This document shows, piece by piece, positions 1 to 5,519 of a DNA stretch of 5,519 bases. The stretch covers positions 1-5,519 of the forward strand of contig CAZOIM010000225.1 in the NCBI GenBank assembly GCA_964579855.1, written 5' to 3'. How positions within the stretch are numbered: position 1 is the first letter of the stretch; each line of letters begins with the position of its first letter. A program made the translations under genes and the position numbers. The notes under the pieces were generated by a model. The model was not told the DNA's origin, searched no databases, and saw nothing but the letters and a program-made list of their open reading frames with translations. Source of the DNA: JADGQA01 sp964579855. Its GTDB lineage: Bacteria; Bacteroidota; Ignavibacteria; UBA10030.

Positions 1-485
1 GCATGCAGAACAAAGAGATTTCGATGCCATTTGTAGTGCAACAAGATGGATACATTCTCGCTCCCTATTTCGACTATCTCAGTTATTTTTTTCGCAGAGA
101 ATGGAAGTGCGCTCCGGAAGACACATTGGGAATAATGATCAAGATCGCCGATTCGAGCGTAGGGACTGTCTCGGGGAATCATGTTGAGAAGACCCTCACG
201 CACGAAGATTATCGTCGACTCCAGGAGGGTGTGAAGACATGCATAGACATTTTTGGGCGCCTGGGAACGGATTCTTCGAACATTGTTCTTGGCACGCTCA
301 ATGCAGGTCATCCCGGCGGAATGCTGCCGCTAGAAGGGGAGGAGACGAATTCGTTCCATCCATCAAGACTTCCGGAAAATGTTTTTGTCGCCGATGCGAG
401 CTTGATTCCAGCATCGTTGGGAAACCCTCCAATTTATACCATCATGGCCATGGCAAAGCGGGTGAGCAGAAAGTGCCTCGCGTAA
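1..485 (+). CDS. GMC-family FAD-dependent oxidoreductase, C-terminal fragment (5' end outside window)
   Basis: This is the C-terminal 160 or so residues of a glucose-methanol-choline (GMC) type flavoprotein, a family that oxidises alcohols or related substrates using FAD. The frame is open at the left edge, and the ATG at 3 is an internal codon, not the start. The C-terminal GMC domain is clear. A Gly-His-Pro-Gly-Gly segment (His codon 309-311) fits the place of the family's first catalytic histidine. The ending NVFVADASLIPASLGNPP-IYTIMAMAKR matches the flavin-contacting Asp-Ala-Ser and the Asn-Pro motif (Asn codon 423-425). The active-site pair would thus be His/Asn, as in choline oxidase and cholesterol oxidase. 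The FAD-binding Rossmann domain lies outside the window, so substrate and electron acceptor cannot be judged. The TAA stop is at 483-485. The next gene begins 151 bases later with its own signals, so it is probably a separate unit. Confidence 0.92.
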   Translation, partial: MQNKEISMPFVVQQDGYILAPYFDYLSYFFRREWKCAPEDTLGIMIKIADSSVGTVSGNHVEKTLTHEDYRRLQEGVKTCIDIFGRLGTDSSNIVLGTLNAGHPGGMLPLEGEETNSFHPSRLPENVFVADASLIPASLGNPPIYTIMAMAKRVSRKCLA

Positions 486-521
486 TCGAATCAACGTTCG
501 ACGGATCAAAAACTTGCCTTC

Positions 522-575
522 GTGACGACTAGCGCCACAACGAACAAACCTGCTTGACATTCGCTAAGTCGTTAC
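522..575. repeat. Imperfect 13-bp inverted repeat between the GMC gene and the lipoprotein gene
   Basis: The left arm at 522-534 (GTGACGACTAGCG) pairs with the right arm at 562-575 (CGCTAAGTCGTTAC). This gives 13 pairs, one of them G-T, with a single unpaired A at 566 and a 27-base loop. No run of T follows the right arm, so it is not a standard rho-independent terminator. The loop contains a TTGACA hexamer at 554-559, so the structure overlaps the likely promoter of the next gene. It could be a transcript end structure for the GMC gene or a site acting on the promoter; the sequence alone does not decide. Confidence 0.55.
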
Positions 576-582
576 ATACTTT
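554..582 (+). promoter_or_regulatory. Candidate sigma70-type promoter for the lipoprotein gene
   Basis: A perfect TTGACA lies at 554-559. With a 17-base spacer the -10 position is TACTTT at 577-582, which matches the consensus at only three of six positions. The transcript would start near 590 and leave a leader of about 45 bases carrying the SD sequence. The -35 box is strong and the -10 box weak, so this is tentative. Confidence 0.35.
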
Positions 583-625
583 CAAGCGTAGATTGACCTT
601 TCCCTAATCAAACAATATCACCGAT

Positions 626-631
626 AGGAGG
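626..631 (+). promoter_or_regulatory. Ribosome binding site of the lipoprotein gene
   Basis: AGGAGG lies five bases before the ATG at 637. It is a full anti-SD match at good spacing, which fixes the start and predicts efficient translation. Confidence 0.85.
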
Positions 632-636
632 TTCAT

Positions 637-1251
637 ATGCGTACGGTTCTTGTGGTCGTCGCAGTTGCTGCTATATCACTTTGCCTCACTTCTTGCGGGT
701 CTCCTGAACCGGATATGACCGCGTTGAAAAAGACCGTAGATGAATACAATGCCGCTTCGAAGGAAGCCATGATGACAGGGAATTCCGAGAAGTCTCTGGC
801 GTTCTTTGAGGATGACGGTTTGGAAATGGGGCCGAATATGCCGGCAGTCAAGGGAAAGGAAGCAATAAGGGTTGAAGAACAGCAGATGATGAAGTCCGGC
901 ATGAAATTCAAGTCGGTGGATTTTACAGTCACCGATTTGCAGGCCGGCGGCAAAATCGCCTATGAAATTGGGACCTATGACATGACCATTTCTGTCCCGA
1001 AGGCTGGGGATGTAAAAGACAAAGGCAAATACATCGCACTCTGGCACCAACAAGCTGACGGTGTCTGGAAGCTGCGAGCAGAGACATGGAATACCGATAT
1101 GCCGCTTCCCGTCGTGGAGAAACCGAAAGCCAAGAAGGTCGACACAAAACACAAAATAGTTGCCAAGAAGAACACTTCGAGCAAGAAGGCAGTTACGAAG
1201 AAAACTAGCTCAAAGAAAAAGACAACGAAGAAGTCGAACTCAACAAAATAG
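637..1251 (+). CDS. Lipoprotein with SnoaL/DUF4440-like (NTF2-fold) domain and lysine-rich C-terminal tail
   Basis: This is a secreted lipoprotein of 204 residues. A hydrophobic signal peptide ends in the lipobox Leu-Thr-Ser-Cys, with the lipidated Cys at residue 20. Gly follows at +2, so there is no Asp inner-membrane retention signal and outer-membrane placement is likely. Residues about 27-152 resemble SnoaL/DUF4440 domains of the NTF2-like fold: a helical start, then an acidic 'FFEDDGLEMGPNMPAVKGKEAI' type segment (residues 57-77) in which PAVKGKEAI is typical, and a late strand ending in WKLRAETWN. Such domains bind small ligands or act as enzymes, and no specific activity can be read here. 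Residues 161-204 form a tail with 18 lysines in 44 residues, including a tandem ten-residue repeat (180-189 and 190-199). The tail may bind an anionic partner such as LPS or another polyanion; this is inference. The gene appears to be a single unit, ended by the terminator at 1283-1316. Confidence 0.85.
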   Translation: MRTVLVVVAVAAISLCLTSCGSPEPDMTALKKTVDEYNAASKEAMMTGNSEKSLAFFEDDGLEMGPNMPAVKGKEAIRVEEQQMMKSGMKFKSVDFTVTDLQAGGKIAYEIGTYDMTISVPKAGDVKDKGKYIALWHQQADGVWKLRAETWNTDMPLPVVEKPKAKKVDTKHKIVAKKNTSSKKAVTKKTSSKKKTTKKSNSTK

Positions 1252-1282
1252 GACGTGCTCCCAGTAAACTTACACCGAAATT

Positions 1283-1316
1283 TCCCCGTCTGCTCTCTGC
1301 CGACGGGGATTTCTTT
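1283..1316 (+). terminator. Rho-independent terminator after the lipoprotein gene
   Basis: An 8-bp stem pairs 1283-1290 (TCCCCGTC) with 1302-1309 (GACGGGGA) around an 11-base loop. The T-rich run TTTCTTT follows at 1310-1316. GAAAT at 1277-1281 can extend the stem by pairing with ATTTC at 1309-1313 if two T are bulged. It lies 31 bases after the stop codon and separates the lipoprotein gene from the next gene. Confidence 0.75.
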
Positions 1317-1380
1317 GTATGTCGATTTCGTGCATACGACGTTGAACTGTTGACAAATTGTATCAAGGGATTAACATCGA

Positions 1381-1389
1381 AAAGGAGGT
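1381..1389 (+). promoter_or_regulatory. Ribosome binding site of the small membrane protein gene
   Basis: AAAGGAGGT is a near-perfect anti-SD match ending three bases before the ATG at 1393. It selects that ATG over the in-frame ATG at 1402, which would be about 13 bases from the core GGAGG. Confidence 0.85.
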
Positions 1390-1392
1390 ACG

Positions 1393-1680
1393 ATGACACT
1401 AATGGCCATCGTTACGTTGCCGCTGAAGGAATTCGTTTCCGAACTTCTCACCTTTTCATACTCCATTGCTCATTATTTGGGCACGTTTGTAATCTATCTC
1501 TTTGGACTGGTTGTGCCGCAATATAATTTGCATAAAGACCTGGCCGATCCTCTCGGGTTCCTCGCGGTTATTACAGGCTTCCTGATTCTCTACAAGATTG
1601 CTCAGAAGCTTGCCTGGGGAGTCCTTGTCGTTGGTTGGATCTTTGTGGCGATCAGGGTCTTGATTGTCCTGTTTGAGTAA
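1393..1680 (+). CDS. Small hydrophobic membrane protein of unknown function (95 aa)
   Basis: I do not recognise a family for this protein. It has three likely membrane segments, at about residues 22-42, 54-70 and 73-93. The first two are joined by a polar loop containing PQYNLHKDLADP. The second and third are separated only by a short Gln-Lys-Leu turn, so they may form a tight hairpin. The N-terminus (to about residue 20) has amphipathic character and there is no cleavable signal peptide with a cleavage site. The start is fixed by the strong SD at 1381-1389. It is preceded by a terminator and followed by a 197-base gap, so it is probably transcribed alone. The strong ribosome binding site and sensible hydrophobic pattern argue for a real gene. 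It could be a small inner-membrane accessory protein, but the function is open. Confidence 0.78.
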   Translation: MTLMAIVTLPLKEFVSELLTFSYSIAHYLGTFVIYLFGLVVPQYNLHKDLADPLGFLAVITGFLILYKIAQKLAWGVLVVGWIFVAIRVLIVLFE

Positions 1681-1695
1681 CAGTGATCTCGACCA

Positions 1696-1715
1696 ATTCC
1701 TCCCAATCGAGGAAT
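1696..1715. repeat. Perfect 7-bp hairpin after the small membrane protein gene
   Basis: ATTCCTC (1696-1702) and GAGGAAT (1709-1715) are perfect inverted copies around a six-base loop, starting 16 bases after the stop codon at 1680. No T-run follows, so termination by this hairpin is uncertain; it may protect the transcript 3' end. The rest of the 1681-1877 gap shows no gene I would support. A 61-codon frame from GTG 1683 has no SD and an unconvincing composition. Confidence 0.4.
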
Positions 1716-1827
1716 GTCTATGTCGCGCAATCCCCGAAATCAATGAGATGTCTGCAATCCTGGTTATTTCGATTCCATATGAGTACTTGCTGCATTTACC
1801 TGTCGTTCTGCGTAGCTAGGGATACGG

Positions 1828-1856
1828 TGGAGCGAATTTGGAATATAGACTATTAT
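1828..1856 (+). promoter_or_regulatory. Weak candidate promoter for the polysaccharide gene run
   Basis: TATTAT at 1851-1856 matches the sigma70 -10 consensus at five of six positions. TGGAGC at 1828-1833, 17 bases upstream, matches the -35 at three of six. Transcription would start near 1863, giving only a very short leader before the TTG at 1878. Position in the gap supports a promoter here, but the motif evidence is thin. Confidence 0.25.
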
Positions 1857-1877
1857 CGAGTTCGATAGCATCATTTC

Positions 1878-3161
1878 TTGAGCGCAAAGTCTGATGCCTT
1901 TATCAGATTCACCGTGAATCTCGCAGAAGCAGAATACTCTCCGCAAACGGTGATTGGACCGGTCTTGGTCATTGTCGTTGCCACTGCCTGTTTTTGGTCA
2001 ACGGCAGTTGTCGAAATCGGCGCGGTACTTCTTGTTCTGAACGCCTTGGTGCTTGTCCTGGTATTACGCAAGGATTATTCTTCTCCACAGGTACGGCAAG
2101 CACCAATTGCGGTCAATATCCGATGGGCTCTTGCGCTATGGATCACCTATGAACTGGGAGTTCTGGTATCATTCATCGCATCGGGTATTCCGTTCTCCCG
2201 GCATCCCGGCCTCGTGTGGCATCCCTTGCTTGTTCCTGCGATTCTGCTCACTCCGACAGTTGTCCACTACGCAAATCGTATCGGAATAGCGTTTCTCTTC
2301 AGTGCAATATGCTCTGCTGCCGTTACACTTGTCCGCCAACTTGCTTCAAGCGGGTCGCAAAAGGCTCTGGCTGGATTTGTTGGTGTGACGACGTATGCCG
2401 ACTTGCTTGCGCTGGCAGTTGTCGTCGCAGCAATTTGTTTCGCGAAGGATCGATCATACTCAAAGATGAGTTGGGCGATTGCTTTGGCTGGAGTTATGCT
2501 TGTGCTTGCTCTTTTCAAAACATTTGAGCTTGCACCAATCATTGTCGTGGTCGGAGCCGTGACGCTCATCATCTATACGCTTCCGGCGATGGCGAAATTG
2601 TCCTGGCTGGGATTGATTGTTATTGCGGCGATTGCGGGCCCTTCAATCCCGATCCTCAAAGTCAATTGGCTGATTCATGGACACACTATAGATCGCTTTA
2701 TCGTTTGGGAAGAAGGAACGAAATTGCTTTGGAAGGCCCCATTCTTCGGTTATGGCCCCGGTTCCTATCTCAAGATAATGCCTGCAGAAATTTGGACCAG
2801 GTTTGCGAACAGGCCACCTGGCGCTTGGCACAATGACATCCTGCAGACTGCACTTGACAACGGAATTATTACTTCTTTTTCGTATACCGCTCTCATCGTG
2901 CTTGTCCTGTATCAAACATTCAGAACGATGCTGAAGAGTGCGAGTTCGGAGTCAACTGCAAAGGCGCTCGGCCTCCTTATGTTATGCCTTGTCTCTTTTG
3001 GGCTGATAGGCAATGTAATTTCGACTTCGATCCTTGGGGTTCTCTTTTGGATTGTATTGGGACTGAATCTTCAAATCAACCTTTCATCTGTGTCGACCCG
3101 ATTGTTTGCGAGGGCAAATATGAATATCCAAAAAGACGTCGGAACTTCTTATCCAGGATGA
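1878..3161 (+). CDS. O-antigen ligase/polymerase family membrane protein (Wzy_C, WaaL-like)
   Basis: This is a 427-residue polytopic membrane protein with about ten hydrophobic segments. A large extracytoplasmic loop lies between about residues 261 and 332. Such proteins (WaaL, Wzy, PglL types) transfer or polymerise glycan chains from undecaprenyl-diphosphate carriers on the outer face of the cytoplasmic membrane. The loop carries the family pattern: Arg273 and Trp277 (DRFIVWEEG), a GYGPGSY turn (291-297), and the WHNDILQTALDNGI block (317-330) with His318-Asn319. An Arg and a His in this loop are essential in studied WaaL proteins. Ligase and polymerase cannot be told apart by sequence. The start is uncertain: an in-frame TAG at 1866-1868 limits it, TTG 1878 is the first candidate, and GTG 1914 and GTG 1950 are alternatives. 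None has a clear SD. The stop overlaps the next gene's ATG as ATGA, suggesting coupled translation. Confidence 0.85.
   Translation: MSAKSDAFIRFTVNLAEAEYSPQTVIGPVLVIVVATACFWSTAVVEIGAVLLVLNALVLVLVLRKDYSSPQVRQAPIAVNIRWALALWITYELGVLVSFIASGIPFSRHPGLVWHPLLVPAILLTPTVVHYANRIGIAFLFSAICSAAVTLVRQLASSGSQKALAGFVGVTTYADLLALAVVVAAICFAKDRSYSKMSWAIALAGVMLVLALFKTFELAPIIVVVGAVTLIIYTLPAMAKLSWLGLIVIAAIAGPSIPILKVNWLIHGHTIDRFIVWEEGTKLLWKAPFFGYGPGSYLKIMPAEIWTRFANRPPGAWHNDILQTALDNGIITSFSYTALIVLVLYQTFRTMLKSASSESTAKALGLLMLCLVSFGLIGNVISTSILGVLFWIVLGLNLQINLSSVSTRLFARANMNIQKDVGTSYPG
1890..1920. repeat. Two overlapping hairpins at the start of the O-antigen ligase-like gene
   Basis: TCTGAT (1890-1895) pairs with ATCAGA (1902-1907) around a six-base loop. 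GATTCAC (1906-1912) and GTGAATC (1914-1920) form a perfect 15-base palindrome about C1913. The two share bases 1906-1907, so they cannot both form fully. The palindrome covers the alternative GTG start at 1914. It could be an operator-like site if the true start is further downstream, or chance within coding sequence. Confidence 0.4.
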
Positions 3162-4159
3162 TTTTCACAATGAGATCCCGCCGAACATTACTGATAGGAA
3201 TGTATATCCTGACCGGATTAATAGGCGGTGAGGTGGCCGCGAGAATCACAGCCTATTTACGAACCACGAAGACGACCCTTTCAGGGAAAGGGTATTATCG
3301 CCTCGATAGCGAGCTCGGTTATGTCCTTGTTTCAGGAAAGACGGTGAACGGAATCAAGTTTGATTCGCTGGGATTCAGGGGCAAAGAATATTCGACAAAG
3401 AAACCCAAAGATATGTTCAGGATATTATGTGTTGGTAACTACATTACGTTCGGAGCTATCGCCAGTGCCGATTCAACAACCTATCCCGCAATCCTCGAAA
3501 ATACGTTGACAATGGCAAAGGGTAGACGAATAACGATTGAGGTGATGAATTGTGGTGTGAATGGCTACTCCTCGCGCCAATCCCTTCTCGATTTGCATTT
3601 ACATTTGCTTTCGCTGAAACCGGATGCAATTATTCTCTGTACCGGTTGGAACGATATGATTCTTTCGAAACAGGTCGGATGGCACAGGGAACTGACGGGT
3701 CTCCTTAATCGTGACTATTTCACTTTCAGAGAATCATTCCTGTGGTGGATGCTTAGGACTAAGTTGTTGCGGTTGCCGGCAACGGTGGCCCAGGATCGAC
3801 TTGCGGACTTCCGTCACAATGTGGAGGATTTTGGCAGAACCTGTGATTCCAGTGGTGTGATACTCATGTTGCTTGATCTGCCAACCATTCTTTCCGAACA
3901 GATGACTGAATCGGAAAAAGCCAATTTCTTGAAGAGTACCTTCAAACCTGGCGAAGAGCCTTTGTTCCTGGCTTATCGACAGGTAATTCTTGATGTTGCA
4001 GCCCAATTCCATCACCAACTTTTGTCATCAACGCTCAACTACGATCACTTCAACAAGGATTCCCTGATAGTCGACAACTGCCATCCAAACAATCGTGGTT
4101 ATCGAACCATGGTCAGTGAAATCGCCCCTCAGGTTGAACGCTTGATTCCACGGAATTAG
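3158..4159 (+). CDS. Membrane-anchored SGNH/GDSL-hydrolase-like protein with altered catalytic block I
   Basis: The predicted protein has 333 residues: a basic N-terminus, one membrane segment at about residues 10-26, then an extracytoplasmic SGNH-fold domain. The segment GIKFDSLGFRGKEY (65-78) before KDMFRIL is typical of anchored SGNH proteins in polysaccharide loci, many of which add or remove acyl groups on glycans. Block II (NCGVNGYS, 131-138), block III (GWND, 163-166) and the Asp-x-x-His block (D306, H309) are present. Block I reads VGNYITFG, so the usual GDS is Gly93-Asn94-Tyr95 and the nucleophilic serine is missing. Hydrolase activity is therefore doubtful, and a binding or structural role is possible. 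ATG 3158 overlaps the upstream TGA (ATGA). ATG 3170, with AGGA at 3155-3158 about 11 bases ahead, is an equally plausible start. The frame runs open further upstream inside the ligase gene, but that stretch reads as a shadow. Confidence 0.85.
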   Translation: MIFTMRSRRTLLIGMYILTGLIGGEVAARITAYLRTTKTTLSGKGYYRLDSELGYVLVSGKTVNGIKFDSLGFRGKEYSTKKPKDMFRILCVGNYITFGAIASADSTTYPAILENTLTMAKGRRITIEVMNCGVNGYSSRQSLLDLHLHLLSLKPDAIILCTGWNDMILSKQVGWHRELTGLLNRDYFTFRESFLWWMLRTKLLRLPATVAQDRLADFRHNVEDFGRTCDSSGVILMLLDLPTILSEQMTESEKANFLKSTFKPGEEPLFLAYRQVILDVAAQFHHQLLSSTLNYDHFNKDSLIVDNCHPNNRGYRTMVSEIAPQVERLIPRN

Positions 4160-4168
4160 TGAGCTAAT

Positions 4169-4174
4169 AGGAGA
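4169..4174 (+). promoter_or_regulatory. SD-like sequence that bears on the start of the glycosyltransferase gene
   Basis: AGGAGA lies 20 bases before ATG 4195, too far for normal use. It is five bases before an in-frame CTG at 4180-4182. An in-frame TAG at 4168-4170 limits any earlier start. A weaker GGA at 4182-4184 sits ten bases before the ATG. Confidence 0.5.
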
Positions 4175-4194
4175 CGTACCTGGAACCCTTTAGT

Positions 4195-5493
4195 ATGAGC
4201 CCGTCACCGGTGTCGCGTCGTGGTTACTCTCGCGCCAGACTGATTGCCTGGATCGGTGTACTTATCGTAGTGTGTCTTCTCGGAGTGTACACAATCCGTT
4301 GGAATTCTCGACTGACGCACGGATTCGCGATGTACTATACATACAGTAGTATGCTGCTTCACGGTGATGATCTTACCAGGGTATTCGATTACCAACATTT
4401 CAACATCATCATTAGACAGTATGGCATCGCGGGTGTTGTTGACATGCCGAATAATCCACCAACGGTTTCGTTAGCAATGTTCGCACTCGCCGTCTTCCCA
4501 CCTGCAGTTGCCAAGACAATTTGGTCAATCTGCTCCTTAGTACTTCTGGGATTCTCGATCGTCGTACTCTTGAAAGTGTTCAGTATTGATTCGCGTAGAA
4601 TAGCGTATCCTTTTCTTGTTGGGCTGTGCTTTCTTTGGCGACCCGTATATGAAAATATCGCATTTGGACAAATGTACATACTTCTGCTCTTTCTTTTTGC
4701 CCTCGCATTGTACGGCATGAAATCCAGATCGTTTGTCACGACGGCGTTAGCAGTCTCTATTTCCGTTGTCCTGAAGGGCTACGGTATTCTTGTTATGTTA
4801 TGGTTCGGATTTCATAGGATGAAGAAAACACTTCTTCTTGCCGGCATCGCAATTGCCTTAATATTCCTCCTCACCACCCCGGTCTTTACGCCAAAGGTAT
4901 GGCAAAGATATTGGGAACAAGGCATTCCCAATCTTCTTGACAGTCCATCAAATGCTCATGTGGCTTACCAGACAATAGCAGGATTCATAGATCACATGTT
5001 TCATTATGAGGCTCAATGGTCCCCGCATCCGCTTATTTCGCTGCCTCAGTGGTTCTCGACAATAATTACCTTGCTGGCAGTTGTTCTTGTGATAGCAGGA
5101 GTGTTGGTTGAAGGGAGGATTGAGCACAATGACCCGCGATTGCTCCTTTCATTTTGTGCGGCGGTGGCTGTTGGAGTGGTGACTTCTCCCGTCGCGGAGG
5201 AATATCATTACACTTTGTTTCTTCCGTTGGTTGTCGGATTGTCCGCAACGTTTCTTGAGGAATTTCAAAAGACAAGACGATTGGGGTTGAAGGAAGCCCT
5301 CTTTATCCCGTCCATACTGTTGCTTGCGGCGCCTTTGAGATACAAACTGCTGCAAGGCGTTGGTTTTCCTTTCATCTTTCTGGCATATCCAAAACTCTAC
5401 GCGGGATTAGCCATACTTTGGTGTTACAGACTGGCCGCAATCCCGCGCAGAACCTTTCGACCGGCAAACAATGCTGTTCGCGAAAGTCATTGA
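4195..5493 (+). CDS. GT87/DUF2029-type GT-C membrane glycosyltransferase
   Basis: This 432-residue polytopic protein resembles the DUF2029/GT87 family. Characterised relatives such as mycobacterial PimE move a sugar from a polyprenyl-phosphate carrier to a glycolipid on the outer side of the cytoplasmic membrane. Visible signatures are the MPNNPPTVSLAMF segment with FPPAVAKTIW (84-110), FGQMYILLLFLFALALYG (157-174), KGYGILVMLWFG (194-205), the NAHVAYQTIAGF loop (253-264) and SPVAEEYHYTLFLPL (331-345). The first outer loop reads RLTHGFAMYYTYSSMLLHGDD (39-59), where many relatives have an Asp just before the Phe and this protein has Gly. The donor sugar and acceptor cannot be assigned. The gene follows the SGNH-like gene by 35 bases and is presumably in the same operon. 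ATG 4195 is the conventional start; CTG 4180 would add five residues and has the better-placed SD. Confidence 0.84.
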   Translation: MSPSPVSRRGYSRARLIAWIGVLIVVCLLGVYTIRWNSRLTHGFAMYYTYSSMLLHGDDLTRVFDYQHFNIIIRQYGIAGVVDMPNNPPTVSLAMFALAVFPPAVAKTIWSICSLVLLGFSIVVLLKVFSIDSRRIAYPFLVGLCFLWRPVYENIAFGQMYILLLFLFALALYGMKSRSFVTTALAVSISVVLKGYGILVMLWFGFHRMKKTLLLAGIAIALIFLLTTPVFTPKVWQRYWEQGIPNLLDSPSNAHVAYQTIAGFIDHMFHYEAQWSPHPLISLPQWFSTIITLLAVVLVIAGVLVEGRIEHNDPRLLLSFCAAVAVGVVTSPVAEEYHYTLFLPLVVGLSATFLEEFQKTRRLGLKEALFIPSILLLAAPLRYKLLQGVGFPFIFLAYPKLYAGLAILWCYRLAAIPRRTFRPANNAVRESH

Positions 5494-5519
5494 GCCGATT
5501 CCATTCCTACTTTCTTCTT

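Noticed and set aside
1350..1377. TTGACA at 1350-1355 with TAACAT at 1372-1377 as a promoter for the 95-residue membrane protein.
   Set aside because: The hexamers are acceptable at 16-base spacing, but transcription would start around 1384, inside the SD sequence, and spoil the ribosome binding site.
1683..1868. A 61-codon frame in the gap before the ligase-like gene, in the same frame as that gene and split from it only by TAG 1866.
   Set aside because: It starts at GTG with no SD, its Cys- and Arg-rich sequence does not look like an O-antigen ligase N-terminus, and the downstream protein already begins sensibly before its first membrane segment. A nonsense-mutated longer gene is possible but not supported.
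2984..3157. N-terminal extension of the SGNH-like frame to ATG 2984.
   Set aside because: It lies wholly inside the ligase-like gene and would give 58 residues of Cys-rich, non-family sequence before the natural basic and hydrophobic anchor. Starts at 3158 or 3170 fit far better.
363..5355. Several open frames of 60-160 codons on the - strand.
   Set aside because: All lie opposite the + strand genes or their flanks, have no SD or family motif, and read as shadow sequence. No - strand gene is supported.
5471..5519. Possible start of another gene at ATG 5471 or TTG 5490, overlapping the end of the glycosyltransferase gene.
   Set aside because: Both frames stay open to the window edge, but only 10 to 16 codons are visible and neither has an SD, so they cannot be told from chance.

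Overview
The window comes from a Gram-negative-type bacterium: it holds an outer-membrane-type lipoprotein and membrane enzymes of surface-polysaccharide assembly. By eye the GC content is near one half. No rRNA, tRNA, CRISPR or mobile element is visible, and the lineage cannot be fixed from this sequence. All six genes lie on the + strand and fall into two parts.

Left part (1-1680): the C-terminal end of a GMC-family flavin oxidoreductase runs in from upstream and stops at 485. A 151-base gap with a large imperfect inverted repeat and a promoter-like signal leads to a 204-residue lipoprotein. This protein has a SnoaL/DUF4440-like fold and a very lysine-rich tail. A rho-independent terminator follows. 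Next is a 95-residue hydrophobic protein of unknown function. Both small genes are single units with near-perfect Shine-Dalgarno (SD) sequences.

Right part (1681-5519): after a 197-base gap with short hairpins comes a compact three-gene run. It encodes an O-antigen ligase/polymerase-like (Wzy_C) membrane protein, a membrane-anchored SGNH/GDSL-hydrolase-like protein starting on an ATGA overlap, and a GT87/DUF2029-type GT-C glycosyltransferase 35 bases further on. Together they look like part of a polysaccharide or glycolipid locus: lipid-linked sugar transfer outside the cytoplasmic membrane, glycan ligation or polymerisation, and glycan modification or binding. No sugar-nucleotide synthesis genes, flippase or cytoplasmic glycosyltransferases lie in the window, so the glycan cannot be named.

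The most striking observation is that the SGNH-like protein keeps its block II, block III and Asp-x-x-His signatures, but its block I Gly-Asp-Ser is Gly-Asn-Tyr. It has therefore lost the expected serine nucleophile. Other points of interest are a possible CTG start for the glycosyltransferase, the polylysine-tailed lipoprotein, and structured DNA in the gaps.
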